Notes under the pieces: model-generated | What the model was told of the DNA's origin: nothing | Databases searched by the model: none | Seen by the model: the letters and a program-made list of their open reading frames with translations, nothing else | In this document: positions 13,840-47,029 of the stretch, piece by piece | Numbering within the stretch: position 1 is the first letter of the stretch | Layout: each line of letters opens with the position of its first letter | Source of the DNA: Lutjanus erythropterus | Lineage: Eukaryota; Chordata; Actinopteri; Lutjaniformes; Lutjanidae | Direction: 5' to 3' | Assembly: GCA_020091685.1 (NCBI GenBank) | Contig: CM034594.1 | Span: 35,026,433-35,090,432, forward strand | DNA length: 64,000 nt | Translations under genes and position numbers: made by a program

Positions 13840-14015
13840 TGACACTTAATGAAGAGTCTTTGGGTTTTGGATTGTTGGTTAAAAAGACAAAAGAAACAAT
13901 TTGAAGACATCACTTTGGGCTCTGGGAAAGCATTTTTAACAATTTTTCTAGCATTTTATAGGCAAAATGATCAACCAATTACTCATGAAATGATTAGCAG
14001 ATTAATCAACAAGGA
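13840..14015. mobile_element. Fragment of ATTAATCGATT-type MITE (family H)
   Basis: It contains TTGGGTTTTGGATTGTTGGT, CACTTTGGGCTCTGGGAAAG and a terminal AGCAGATTAATCAAC. A fuller related copy is at 18545-18880. Confidence 0.6.
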
Positions 14016-14098
14016 GGTTTATTCATAAGTATGTTTTCATTAGCCTGTAATGACCTGAAAATATTTTACCATTTTGCAGCCACCGTAGTGTCTTCTTA

Positions 14099-14734
14099 GG
14101 GGTGGGAATCTCTTTGTGCCTAACAATTCGATTCACTTCCAATTCAGAGGGCTATTAAACGATAATAAAGCGATTCTCATCTTGAAGCATTAAAATTTTG
14201 AGCTCTTAAGTCAGGGTGTGTTAACAGTGGAGAGAAGCCTGTCTGCTCCATCATTTGAGGAAAGACATTGGTGTCCAGAGCAGTTTCTGAGGTGAAACAG
14301 GCTAAGTGATTTGCTTCACCACAACTGTGGTTTAAGTTGTTTCATGCTGTAGTGTGTGCTGCTCAGTCGTGCTAGTTTGTTACAGCTGGTCTCTGTCTCA
14401 CTCTGTTAATGTCTTTGGACATTGGTAAAAGGAATTCACAGTACACTTCACATTTGTCTCATGAATGCAATTATTTAGACACTAAATCAAAACATGATCA
14501 CAACTGCTGGCTTTTGAGAAGATGAAGTACATCTTCCTGTTAACTGCTGATAACTCCAGCGTATGCATGCTGTAGACCGTCAAAATGATGCATTGCCCTC
14601 GCAACCGAGTTACGCCTTTTTCACTCCATCTACATCATGTTAATTAACATTTAGAAAGTCGATTTCTGACATTTATGAATCAATTCAGAATCTTCTATCG
14701 CAGTGCATCTAAGAATCGAGTATATCCCCCACCC
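14099..14734. mobile_element. MITE-like element (family G)
   Basis: The left end reads GGGGTGGGAATCTC followed by CAATTCGATTCAC. The right end is the rough inverse (AAGAATCGAGTATATCCCCC with ACCC next). TCTTCTATCGCAGTGCATC and AATCAATTCAGAATC sub-terminal motifs fit a known style of fish hAT-like MITE. There is no coding sequence. Confidence 0.6.
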
Positions 14735-17728
14735 GGAGTTCTCCTACATGCTTGAAGGAGCGGAGTGAGACGAGGTGTTTGTGATCTGCTATTTGGAGAT
14801 ATAGAAAGACAGCTCACCATGTTTTCCATCCACCACAAGTGGTTTGAGTTTTGTGCAGTCACTGTAAAAGTTTTTTTTGTGGTACAATTATTAAAAGAAA
14901 GACCCATTTCGGGCATCGTGTTCAGCCCTGACACCAAAATTGCAGTTTTCTGTTTGAAACACAGTTGCATTCAACCCCTACCGTGTCTCACCGCCTACTT
15001 TGACGCTAGTCGACTGTCTAAGACACCAAACAGACGCAGGTGAAGACAGACTTCAGAGTGTGTTAGAAAAATAGCACTGCTCCGTTAAAAAAGGCATGTT
15101 TATTGTCTTATGTGTCAGGTCTCTTGTATGCATCTTAAACAGACATTCAGCTATTCAAGACAATTCAGGAAAACACAAGCATTACATTATATACATTATT
15201 CAAATGTGTCATTTTATGATACATTGTTCAATTAAGCACAAACCTGAGGCCATGTTAACATCAAAAATACTTCAGTTATGATAAATAGGCCTATGTGGAA
15301 TTCATAAAAAGATGTATTGCTGTTGTTTGTGTTGTTCTGACATGTGTGGGAGCCATTGTGTTAACTTGAAAATTATTAAAATCACATTTTTATTCTATTT
15401 GTGCAAGACAGAGAACAGTGCAAATATGATTTTCTGTGATTGTGCCGGAGAGCCAATGAAACATATTACTTCCTGAAGGGGTAATTACAAATTTGTTGAT
15501 AAAACACTGCATATTTTTTCAGTAGTGATAAGTGTCTTTATTTGTTTCATTCTGTTGTTTGATTGCAGACAGTATAATACAGGGGATGTGTGGCTGTTTT
15601 AATGAGACAGTAAAAAGATGAACATGTCGCAAGGTCAAAAGCCTTGCAACACAGGCAGAGTTGCTTATTGGAATTAAGGAGAAGTTTTTAGAAATATTTT
15701 TACTTTCATGTGGTGAGTAATGCACATGTGGTTGTGAATGTGTTTGTGTGTTGTCATTTCGGCCCCCGGGGGGCTGCAGGTGTGACCTGGGAAGCTCGCC
15801 AAACAGGTGACAAGTGAAAACAAGAAAGAAAGGGGTGAGTGAGAGACAGAAAGTTCAGAAACAACAAAAACGGCCCCAAAAGGAAAGCGAAAACCAGATG
15901 TGTATGTGTGTGTCAGAGATATCATGATAGAAAGTATGTGTTGCCTGTATAAGAAACAAATTAGGGAAAAAAAGGACATATTGACAGACGGATGCAGTGG
16001 AATGTGACAGAGAAGGGGAAGAAAAAGAGCATAGAGAAACACCGTGAAGGGGCTCAAGGGAAAGCTGAAGGTGTTAATGAGAGAGGCCGAAAGAGACAGA
16101 TGGAGAGAGAAAACTGTGTGAGCAGAAAAAAAAAGAAGAAATCTATTGACAAGGATGAGAGAGTGCTGATTAATGATCATCGATTGTTTACTTCTGCATC
16201 TGTTTTCACTACCTCTTCCCATCCACTCTCTTTGATTTTGTCTTTTTTCCCCCCTTGTCTTATCTTCCCTCTTGTACCACACACTGTCTGTCTCGCGATG
16301 TCAATAACAACACGTCAATAACAACAGTGTCCTCTGCATGACACCAGAGACAAAAGTGGTCAATGGTTTGAGCAGCGTTATAGATCTCTGAAAGTTACAA
16401 CAGTCTGCACTCAAAACCATTTCAAGCTCCATTGATTTACTTTTTATCTACGAGACTCATTTCACAGAGAGATGGCTTTAAGTCAAGGCAGAATATAACG
16501 TGGAACAGTATACTAAGAAATAACATAATGTATTAAATTCAATACTGTTATTGAAATAGGCATGACACTATTTCTAAGCAACAGTACATGAGAGGAATAC
16601 ATTTGTAGTAACATTGGGTCTGTATTCAAGTTGTTCTCTTGAAATGCTGTTACTCTGTGGAAACTGATATAAACTCAGGTATTAGATGAACCAGAAGGTA
16701 AAGGTATTCTCTGTAATGCTTTGCTAAAAAAAACAAAACAATGTAGACTCATATTACATAATCCCTTTCAATCATTACTTATGATCCAGTAGAAGTGTGT
16801 GGTGGTGGCTGAATCTGCAGAGATCCTGCCCTCTGCTAGTATTTTCTCCTTTTTTCCCCTCATTATTTGGCTGTGCTCGGACGTTTCACCAACCCAAAAC
16901 TCTGGTATTTTACATCCTGATGTGTTTAGGAACAGCTCGGACAAATTCTACCAACTTGTGACTCATTCATCCTCTAGTTTCTTTGGAACATATTTCATGT
17001 CCATATAACCAAAACAAATCAGTAAAAATAGTTTGTAACACTTTATTTTGAAGGGGCGTGCCTAAGACTGTCATAAGAAGCCTTTATGAACTTTTATGAC
17101 TGTTGTCATTAAGAGTCATTTGGTCATATGTTATTTTAAATGCAAAGGTGACATTGTTTGTAGTGTCTTTGACACTAATCAAGAAAAAAGTGGGTCTCAT
17201 GAAAGAATCACTTGTCGGTACAGCTTTGTTTTTTAGTGGATTGTGTGAGTGATTTAGGAGAACTTGTTGCAGTAACCAGTCTTCTTGTATTTTGAAGTTT
17301 CTGTAAGGCACAAACACAGTTTACAAGTGGTTCAGAGGAGTCATGTGCACTTCATTTGTTGTCATCTAAACCAATGTTTTACACTAATAACTGTATATTT
17401 TATTCGTTTGAGGACATTTTGAGTTTGAAAAATGAGATACACCTCATAATTATATCAACATTATCCTCTTTGACAGTATTTCAAATAATAATAGAACTGT
17501 AAATTTACACATAATGTCTGTGATCATTAATTTATTGATGTATTACTACCTATTGTCAGGCACTTTGTCCGTATCTTTACATGCAGGTTTATGAAGTTGC
17601 TGACCAGGGAAACATCCTCTATTGCAGTACCTGGTAGCACCATCACCTATTGTGGCACATATTCTGTCCTCCAACTCTATGACAGAGACTTTCCCTTGAC
17701 TTTCCCTTCCTTCCTCCTGTTGCAGTCA

Positions 17729-17989
17729 TCAATCACCTTGCTGTGGCAAGACCTTATTTTTTAAAGCCATTTCTACATCGAGCCATCTTTTCTTTATTTC
17801 AGTGACAGTACAACCCTCAGGTGACGCAGCATTAACAGCACTCAGTTTTTCCCAGATTCTTTGCTTAAGAAGGGCCCTTAATTCCACTGCTGACGCTGTT
17901 AAAATGACAGACTTTCTTTTGTAGATCTCTGAAAGCAGAACTTCGATCTCCAAACTCGTCTTCTTTTTACTCTTTGATGCCATTTTCAT
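17729..17989 (-). CDS. Myb/SANT-like DNA-binding protein of a DNA transposon
   Basis: This is an 86-residue frame from ATG to stop. It begins MKMASKSKKKTSLEIEVLLS and continues with an EIYKRKSVIL helix, LLKQRIWEKLSAVNAAS and VTEIKKRWLDVEMALKNKV. The spacing of hydrophobic residues and the two tryptophans (IWEKL and RWLDV) fit the Myb/SANT-like fold encoded beside the transposase in PIF/Harbinger-type elements. There the protein binds transposon ends and helps transposase import. It lies inside the inverted-repeat element 17035-19094 and opposite to grm5. No partner transposase is seen. The intact frame may be recent or simply short. It is probably not a host gene, but domestication cannot be excluded from this window alone. 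Confidence 0.6.
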   Translation of the reverse strand: MKMASKSKKKTSLEIEVLLSEIYKRKSVILTASAVELRALLKQRIWEKLSAVNAASPEGCTVTEIKKRWLDVEMALKNKVLPQQGD

Positions 17990-18544
17990 GAATAAACACT
18001 TCCTGACATGTGGAGCAGGAAGCGTGGCCTTATATGGTCTTATTGTGGTGTTAATTATGCTAATTTACACAGCTCATACATGTGTACTCAAATACACACA
18101 AGTGGATCATTTACACATTTATATGAAGTTACAGGTGTTGCTCAATCTGACGTGGCCTGTTCATATGAGCACATCATGCAAATGATAATAATAAAAATAG
18201 ATCATGTTCTTGCGTGAGGCCCAGTGTCTTTGTTATGACAACCTGACATTATCAAAATTAAAAAAGCTTTATGTTTTAACATTAGATTATATTGTCATAG
18301 TTGTCAAATGTGTTATGAATATTTCCTTAACCTTTCCTTGACAGTGTAATAATACTTTATGACATATATATGACAAGTCCAAAATGTATCACTGTATTGA
18401 TAAATCACTTGAACAAAATTTTCATGACACACTTCAAATAGTCTCATGACTGCCAGTGTCAAAACCAACCACACTGACAGTATAATGTAATGTTAAAACA
18501 TAAAGATAAACATATATATGTATATATATATATTTTTTTTTAAA

Positions 18545-18880
18545 TCGTGTTATCAATTAATCTGTCGATCATTTTCTTGATTAATTGATTAATTGTTTAA
18601 TCCTGTCACAGTCTGGTCAGTGGAGCACATGGCTGTATGCTTGTATGTCTTGTTTTGTCCACATCCAAAGATCTTCAGTTTACTGTCAGAGAGGAGTAAA
18701 GAAACTGTGAGAGCTTCATCAATGTCAAAATATTCACATTTAAGAGGCTGAAATCAGAGAATTTGGACACTTGAATTACTCAAATCCATTAATTGATTAT
18801 CAAAATAGTTGGTTATTACTTTTATAATCGATTCATAATCAATATATTATTAATTAATCAAGTAATCGTTGCTGCTTTAA
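18545..18880. mobile_element. MITE of the ATTAATCGATT type (family H), nested
   Basis: The left end reads ATCAATTAATCTGTCGATCA then TTGATTAATTGATTAATTG. The right end has CGATTCATAATCAATATATT and ATCAAGTAATCGTTGC. The interior has GTTTTGTCCACATCCAAAGA and CAGTTTACTGTCAGAGAGGA, typical of this fish family. Confidence 0.75.
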
Positions 18881-19359
18881 CATCTTCCTCCACACAAGTT
18901 GTCAAAACAAAGACAATTTTGACAATGTCAAGTTGTCACAAAGACATCTCAATCCATGTCTACTTTACATTAAAAATGACATAACAGACCGAATGACACC
19001 AAACATAAACATTCAAAAAGACTCATTCGTGTTCACGACACTTGTCATGACATGGTTATGACAGTCTTATGCACACCCCTTCAAATACTGTTACCAAATA
19101 TTTTGCTGTAAAACACACGTCTTAATCAGTCTGTGACAACTAAAGCAGCTTTTCTTGACTCATCCATCACAACAAGACAAACAAGCATCGGCTCTCCCAC
19201 CACGCAAATATGGCACCAAACATCCACACACACGTCACATACTAATACACATTTATTTTGATGGTTACAGGCATGGAGTGTCATGTAATGGATAGTTATC
19301 TAGAAATGCTTCCACCGTGATTTATGACCACAGCTCAGAGGCAGAGGGTGACAACAGGA

Positions 19360-19430
19360 ATGATAGAAAGAACACACACACACACACAAACACACACACA
19401 CTCACACAAACACTGTGGGCCTCCAATCAG
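19360..19430. repeat. (CA)n microsatellite, interrupted
   Basis: CA repeats with single-base interruptions. Confidence 0.85.
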
Positions 19431-19674
19431 ACTGAAGCTGGAAGGACTGCTGTAGGAGAAAATGAGTTTTGTTCTCTGGAGGCTCAGAGAAAGACAGAGA
19501 GAAAAAAGAAGAGAGGAGAAGAAAGAAAGAAAAGAAAGGGAGAAGGATCTCCACTGGAAGAACTGAGGATCATTGTGTTGCTTGAGGCCATGTTGGCAGT
19601 AGTTGTGAAAGGAGGAGAGAAGATTTGTCATTCACATCCACTTCTCTCTCTGTCCCTTCCTCTCTTTATCTCCC

Positions 19675-19677
<3 letters not shown>

Positions 19678-19728
<51 letters not shown>
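19678..19728. repeat. (CA)n microsatellite, perfect
   Basis: About 25 uninterrupted CA units. A long open frame that crosses this tract is a product of the repeat, not a gene. Confidence 0.97.
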
Positions 19729-19732
<4 letters not shown>

Positions 19733-20221
19733 TGTGCCATCTGTTCTTCCTTGAGGAGCAGTAAACCCAAATTCCACCCCCCCCAAAATGCAAGCTCCAG
19801 CAATATGTCTCTGCAGTTTATGTGTGTGTGTGTATTGTGGGGTGGTTATATTCGTCTTGCTGGTGTCTGACGGGGCATGACTGCTGAGCTGCAGCCAAAA
19901 TACTCCATTTGACCTAGATCATCTCAGCACCCGGTTGGTGTACGTGTGTGTGTGTGTCTGTGCATAGTGTTTATGCCTATTTGTCAGAGATATGATGAAT
20001 TTTGGACATTGCCCATAATGATGTAAGAGCTCCCTCCCACGTGTCCTCTGACTGGCTGCTAATCATTCTGTCTGCGCCTCCTTTCACTCTGTTTCTCCCT
20101 GATTTGCTATTTCTGATTCTTCGTCTCTTGCTCCTCTTCCTTGTCTTTCTGTTTCTCGCTCCTTTTGTTTTTTTGTCCCTTCCTCTGGGGAAACTGGAGT
20201 ACCAACCAAGTGAATGCCTTC

Positions 20222-20224
<3 letters not shown>

Positions 20225-20259
<35 letters not shown>
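20225..20259. repeat. (TG)n microsatellite
   Basis: About 17 TG units about 710 bp upstream of the first grm5 exon in the window. Confidence 0.95.
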
Positions 20260-20261
<2 letters not shown>

Positions 20262-20937
20262 GTATGTGTGTGTGAAATAGAGTTTATTTGTGTTTATTTT
20301 GTTATGGTGACATATTGGTGCCCCTGTGCTTCACCTCTCAACCAAAACATTTAATTTCATACAATAACAGGCATGTCAGCTGTTCACTACACACACACAC
20401 ACAAACACACACACACAAACACACACCCCTTTCCAGCTCGATGAAGAAAACTCAGCACTCTTAATGAGCTCTAAAGGCTGCTTTGCATCTCAGCACATTA
20501 TAATTTGCAGGTACTGTACATGCTCAGCTAATCAGGTTGATTATTTTAACTCCCAGCATTAAATCCTATAGGAGCTGGCTCTATAGAAGGTCCACAGCCC
20601 CACATAGCTGAATACTTACTTGCAAACCCTCCTGATTTCCCCAGAAGACTTCCATTTTTCACTGCTCTCTCCTGGGGTCACAGTTTCCCACTTTCAACCC
20701 CTTTTTTCCATTTCATTATCACAACATGTTTGTGGCACTTTATAGTGTGCATAAGCCCTACAATGCTAATAAGAGAAAGAAATAGTCAAGAAAATTTCAG
20801 ACATCCAAAATGTTTCCAAAACATGCAGACTTATTATTTTGTTATTTCCATCTTTAAAAGTCACAGAATGTTCCCTACATTTTTGGTGGAATTTTTTTTC
20901 CTCAGAAATTAGTTGATGGGGTCTTGGAGTTTGCTAA

Positions 20938-41785
<20,848 letters not shown>

Positions 41786-42804
41786 GGCCGAGATGACGAG
41801 GAAAGGAAACGCAGAGATGACGAGGAGCACTCAAAAACAACGGTGAGGAAGGAAGATGAAATCCATGCGTCCCTTCATGGAGTGAAAAGCTGAAGTAGAG
41901 GAGTCATGGACGGCTGGTTGGTGAAGACACCAAGCTGCGACAGTCTGCTGTCTTTGTGTTTACATGTTTGCAGTGAGATGCAAGTGTACGAAGCTTGCCC
42001 ACGTCGTATTTTCTTAGTGCTGTTTCTCACAAGTGGGGTGTGAAGAACTGCAAAAATGGCCGCTGTAACTCTGCAGTGTTTTGGTGTGTGAAAAGCCAGA
42101 AATTACACTCGAAGGTCCAGAGCTACATGTCAGTTAGGTTTGGGTAGTGGCCTTATGGTAACATGGCTATCAACTAATTAGATTGTGAATGTGTGTGTGA
42201 GTGTGTTTTTGCTGTATCTTAGTTAATGAGAGGTAATGGCTACATGACAGCGAAGATCACTGATGAGGTAAGACTCCTAAAGCCTGTACGGACTGAACAG
42301 AGGCTATCAAGGGCACATATACATTTGCTCATACACACACACACATGCACACACACGCAGGTGTGAGCACACACAAACAAATACAATGTAAGGGAAAACA
42401 CTGTAAATATAGTAGAGGTTATGGATTTTTCTGTGGTGACAAAATCCAACATGCTTCTGACTAAAGTGCATTGTGTTAACATACCTGTGCTGTATGTTAC
42501 TCTGAAGAACTTTCTCACACAAAAGCATCTTTTTATCCGTTCAGCTCTCCGATCCATTCCCACCTCATTGCTTTCTTTTCCTCAGTCCCTCTTTCTCCTG
42601 CTGCTTTCTTTTATCCTGCCAGTGTTTCAGTATTTTCTACTCTTCCAGTTTTGTTTTTCTTCAGAAGTTTGAATGTATATTTTCTACATGATTCCTGAAG
42701 TAGTTGGGACCAAACTTTTTGTACCTCGCTGTCAGTGACTCGAGAAAGAGGGAGCGGAGGGATTGACAAGACCGGGCCTTGTTTTACCATGAACATCTTA
42801 GTCA

Positions 42805-43557
42805 TTAAAGGGACAGTTCACCCCAGAATCATTGTCTATGAGTAGATATACACCTCCTTTGTGCTGTGATATGGATGGTGAGTGTAGTTCTGTACAAAGA
42901 AAATTGTTATAGACTTGAGTAACAGAGTCATGATTTCTGGAAAGAGACATTGTTGTGAAGTTTTTTGGCACATTGAGGACCATAAGCTGACCATTTGTTC
43001 CATTATGTAATGGATAAAATAGGACTGGGCAATATTTCTTATGAATAATATCTTGATTTTTTTAGGCTAGTCTGCAATATGCATTATATATTTCAATATA
43101 TATCTCAAATATCACAATATCTTTAACCAAATACCTCAGTATGACAAAAAACATTGTAGGGACGACTATTGGTGCTTTCACAAAATATTAACATAATGAC
43201 ATTTTTGAGAATCATCGTAATATGGATAAAATGAAGTGGGTAAAGGCAAATAATAGAACAGCTAGAACAGTCTGGTAAATTCAGAAAATTACATCACTTT
43301 ACTGTAATACAGTCTTCAAATTAGTAAAAAAAGAAATCACTTGCCATATCATGATATAACAGTATCCAAAATCTAAGCTGATATCTAATCTCTTATTATG
43401 TTGATATAATATTGATACATTACCCAGCCCTTAATTCGAGAAATATATCTCCAAAACTCAGTAATTCACACCAAAAAAATTCTAGATGGATAAATAGCAC
43501 TACAGGTAAGAGGATAAATATATATACTTTTTCTTTTAGTGTGAACTGTCCCTTTAA
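42805..43557. mobile_element. Family B MITE, copy 2, with a nested element
   Basis: It begins TTAAAGGGACAGTTCACCCC and ends in the inverse (AGTGTGAACTGTCCCTTTAA). The right arm has AATTCACACCAAAAAAATTC and GATGGATAAATAGCACTACA. The nested element at 43020-43432 splits it. Confidence 0.85.
43020..43432. mobile_element. Nested MITE with GGACTGGGCAATAT ends
   Basis: It begins AGGACTGGGCAATATTTCTT and ends ATTGATACATTACCCAGCCC then TT. It is AT-rich with CAATATATA and GATATAA motifs. It lies wholly inside the family B copy and is therefore younger than it. Confidence 0.75.
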
Positions 43558-43804
43558 ATCTTGTTCAGGTGGATTGTTGGCAGAAATCTGACCTCAGAGT
43601 TTATCTTTAGTGTGTGACATTTATCAGAGCATTATGTAAGGCTTAGCTGGATCCCAGTCATGACATTTTCTCTTTACAATGTGTCAGCAGGACACAAGTG
43701 TCACTCTCTTTCATCAGAGACGCTGCTTTGAATGGGATTAATTGGAATCATAATCACCGCTGATGTTAGTGGGCAGAGACTGATAGAGTCAAGCTGGGAG
43801 AGAG

Positions 43805-43831
43805 CCTCCTCCTCCTCCTCCTCCTCCTCCT
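43805..43831. repeat. (CCT)n microsatellite
   Basis: Nine CCT units. Confidence 0.95.
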
Positions 43832-44548
43832 GCTCAGCTTCAACCTGAGTCATCTGTTGCACAGGTGCTAAGACATGTTTGAACTGAAAGAGAGGCAAAA
43901 AGTCAAAAGTGGATCATATTGAATTTGCAGACATGAGAGTGGTATGGAACTTCTCATCTAAACAAATTAAATCGGTGAATTTCCAGAATATAAATCTATT
44001 GTGTCAAAACTGTGGTGGGCAATTTGAATGTACACAATGCAAAACCTTTAGCCTCTGTCTCGGCTACTTCTTGTCACTTTGCTAAGCCCCTCCCACCAAA
44101 TGACACAATGACATGAACGCTTGAAGTGGAATGTCAAGGTTAGCAACGATTCTAACCAGACAAGAAGAGTCGGTGAGCAGAGCTGCTGTGTTTTTCTAAT
44201 TACATGCTAGCAAACCCTGATTGGTTGTTTGCTTTCAGACTGGGTCCAGTTTCTTTAAAAAGCTAAATACAAAGGGGCGGGTATTTTGAAAGGAACCCTT
44301 TAGTTAAATATTCTTACAAACATGCAATAGTTAAAATTAGTTATTTCAACCAAAATGCAAATAAAATGATACTGTCAACTGCAGCTTTAAAGTAAGGTCT
44401 GGTCTAATGAGATTAATCCCAAATGTCAAACTTCCTGTATTGGGGAAAATGTTGTAAGTGAATATAATCCAGGTGGAAATGACATGTTCCCTAATCACTA
44501 TGAAAAGTAATTTGCATATTAATATGCAGAAGCTGGCCGAAGGCATTG

Positions 44549-44812
44549 GCCAAAATGCAATCACAGAACCCATCAGCTATCGTCTGATGATGAGTTAGCT
44601 TTTTATTAGAGATTAGCCTCCAGCTCCATTCTTGCATCTCAAATTGTTAATTAACTGTAACTTGACCTTTGCATGGAAAAGGAAGTCTTGGTCCAGACTT
44701 CCTGGCTACACCGGAAGCCCGGAAGCATCGGCTGTCACTACCAGAAGCTAAATTGTCATCAGATGATAGCTGATGGGTTCCCAGACTGCATTTTCTCTAA
44801 ATGGTGTTTGGC
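44549..44812. repeat. Long imperfect inverted repeat
   Basis: The left arm has ACCCATCAGCTATCGTCTGA then TGATGA (44568-44593). The right arm is its inverse (TCATCAGATGATAGCTGATG then GGTT, 44756-44779). Weaker pairing extends the arms outward to GGCCAAAATGCA and inward to TTAGCTT. This is probably the core of a MITE. Confidence 0.8.
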
Positions 44813-47029
44813 CATAGTAGTATATCGTTGCTTTTTGTAGGAGGCAGGGTTTGGTTTATATGGAAAGAGGTACAATCTGATACTAGATTCAAAATTCATC
44901 ACAAATGTCTGTGTAGTTATAGCTGAACTTGCAAAAGACTGCAAAATATGTAATTTGGTTATTTACAATCTGGGTTTTAAAAACGTATGCTTTTAAATGG
45001 AGTACTGTACATGTGCCAACACTTGAACAGAAATTGTGAGCACCCAGAGCAGTGGTGGTTATAAAATGTGCCGATGAATGCATTCACTAAGATGCTTTTG
45101 AGAAATGGGGCCTTGGCTTTGTGTCAGCTCCCTCCACAGAGGAAAACACTCAGCAAAGTCAAGAAAAAATGGTTGTGATCCACACCACAAACATTTTTAG
45201 ACATTTTTATATGAGGAATGTCACCTGCAGCAAAGACATGGATTGGTATGACTTAAGTTAACTGGGCAGTTGTTATCACAAACTAAAATCTGTACTTCAG
45301 AAATGTTGCCTGTGTATTATTGTCCATCACGATCTCCATCATTTCTGCAGCATGTGCATTGGTGTGACTGGTGCAGATGCAGTCCATGGTCTGACTTCTT
45401 CTCGTGAGTGTAGTACTTCTGCTCTACAGTAGCCAGCAAGAACAAACTCAAAGTGATTCTGTAAATACTAAGGGCATGCAAAGACAGTTCTGTTTCATTT
45501 CAGATGAAAGTAATTTTACTTACATATCAACAAAGGTGAAAAAAAGAAAAAAAGATGTTTTTGAACTATGTTATAACATCATACAGTACCAATATGTGTT
45601 ACGACTACAGAAACTGTGTTACTACTCTGAATGTGTGAGTGACCATTCCTATTCAAATGTCTTGTAATTCAACAATATAATAATAATGAATATTAATATG
45701 ATTATTGTGCCAAAGGGGTTCGGGAGGGTCTAGCTTACTAGCTTGTGGGTAAATAAGTGGTTTCATAAAAAAAAAAAGAAAAGAAAAAAAATGTAAATGT
45801 AAAACTGTTTTTATTGTTTTAGATATTTTCTATATAAATATTCCACATTTTCCAGTGTAAAAGCAATAGTATTCATACATATACAAGGTGCACATCTGAG
45901 GGGTTTCTTAAATCATAAACAACATTTTAGATTGTTGTTCTTTTTCATGGTCCTGTAATTTCTGGTGGACGTGGGGATGACAGGGAGATAAGTTGTCATT
46001 TTTCTTTGCATTTTCGCTAGGGATACATTTAGTCATTTCCAGTAACAAAGACGGTGAGATTCCCTATTTTTGCAGTGTTTTTTGGACCCATAGTTTCAGT
46101 TTCAGTCTCTGATTTTAACTTTTAGTCAATCTGAAGACATAGCTGCAGTTTGAAGTAGTTAAGGAGATGATTTGTGTGTGCCATTAATTGTTTTGTACTT
46201 TTTTTTTTTTTGCTTTTTTTTGTAAGTGTGCCAGTTAATTAAGACACAAACCTGGTCTGGTGTAGCTGCAGTATGTCTCTACTACTAAGAGCAAGAACTT
46301 TTTCTTGAGTCCCAAATGAAGAAGTGGATACGCACAATCAATATGAGATATTTGTACAGGGGCTTTTCTACACAGAAAAAAAAGCATGAAACAAGAACGT
46401 GTTGCTCATAACTGTTGACATAATTGGTTCCTGTCTCAAAGTGCTGTCTGTGCATCGTTACCTCTACGTCTGCTCATTTAATTTGAACAATCTGGGCGTT
46501 GACCTGTTGTCAAGAAATGGAGCAGTGCAATTGTTGAGACGGGGAGAGCTGCTGTCAGTGACAGGGTTTAAAACATGCTCAGAGAGTACCGGGAGCTTGC
46601 TTCAGCACTTCAGCTGCGTGTTATCAGCCCCCTGGGTGAGGCTCGACAGTTGTGTGTGCTACCTCTGCAGAAAAAGACAAGATCAATGCTCACATCCACT
46701 GCTATCTTATTCTCTTTAAGGGCTCACGTCTGTGACATCATCTTATATTAAAATCACACATGACCACTAACAAGTAGCAGCAGGCTTATCATGAAATTGC
46801 AGGGAAAGTTAAATAAGCAGAGAATAATTGCCTCACACAAGTCAAAGGGAGATGAAATTTAATCTGGCATCTATTATAGCATTTTGATTAAATACGTCTT
46901 AAGTCCTCTTGCATCAGAATCTGGTCTAGTTTAGCTGTCAGGGGATTTTTACACCTGGTGAGCTTTCTTAAATTTTCCACAACACTGTGTTGCTGCCACA
47001 CCAGAAGAAGAACAACACATCAGTATCAC

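Larger units (their letters stand above)
17035..19094. mobile_element. 2.06-kb terminal-inverted-repeat transposon carrying a SANT gene
   Basis: The left end reads GTAACACTTTATTTTGAAGG then GGCGTGCCTAAGACTGTCAT. The right end is the inverse with few mismatches (ATGACAGTCTTATGCACACC, CCTTCAAATACTGTTAC). TGTCATGA-type motifs are scattered through both sub-terminal regions. Inside are a minus-strand Myb/SANT frame (17729-17989) and a nested family H MITE (18545-18880). No transposase is recognised. I cannot see a clear target-site duplication, so the superfamily is open (PIF/Harbinger-like is possible because of the SANT gene). Confidence 0.75.

Noticed and set aside
15674..16282. 202-codon minus-strand frame rich in Ser/Leu/Phe
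   Set aside because: It lies opposite GA-rich low-complexity DNA, has no recognisable domain, and overlaps an equally long frame on the other strand.
19317..19870. Frames of 80-145 codons with Thr-His or Cys-Val runs
   Set aside because: They pass through (CA)n and (GT)n microsatellites and have no other protein-like feature.
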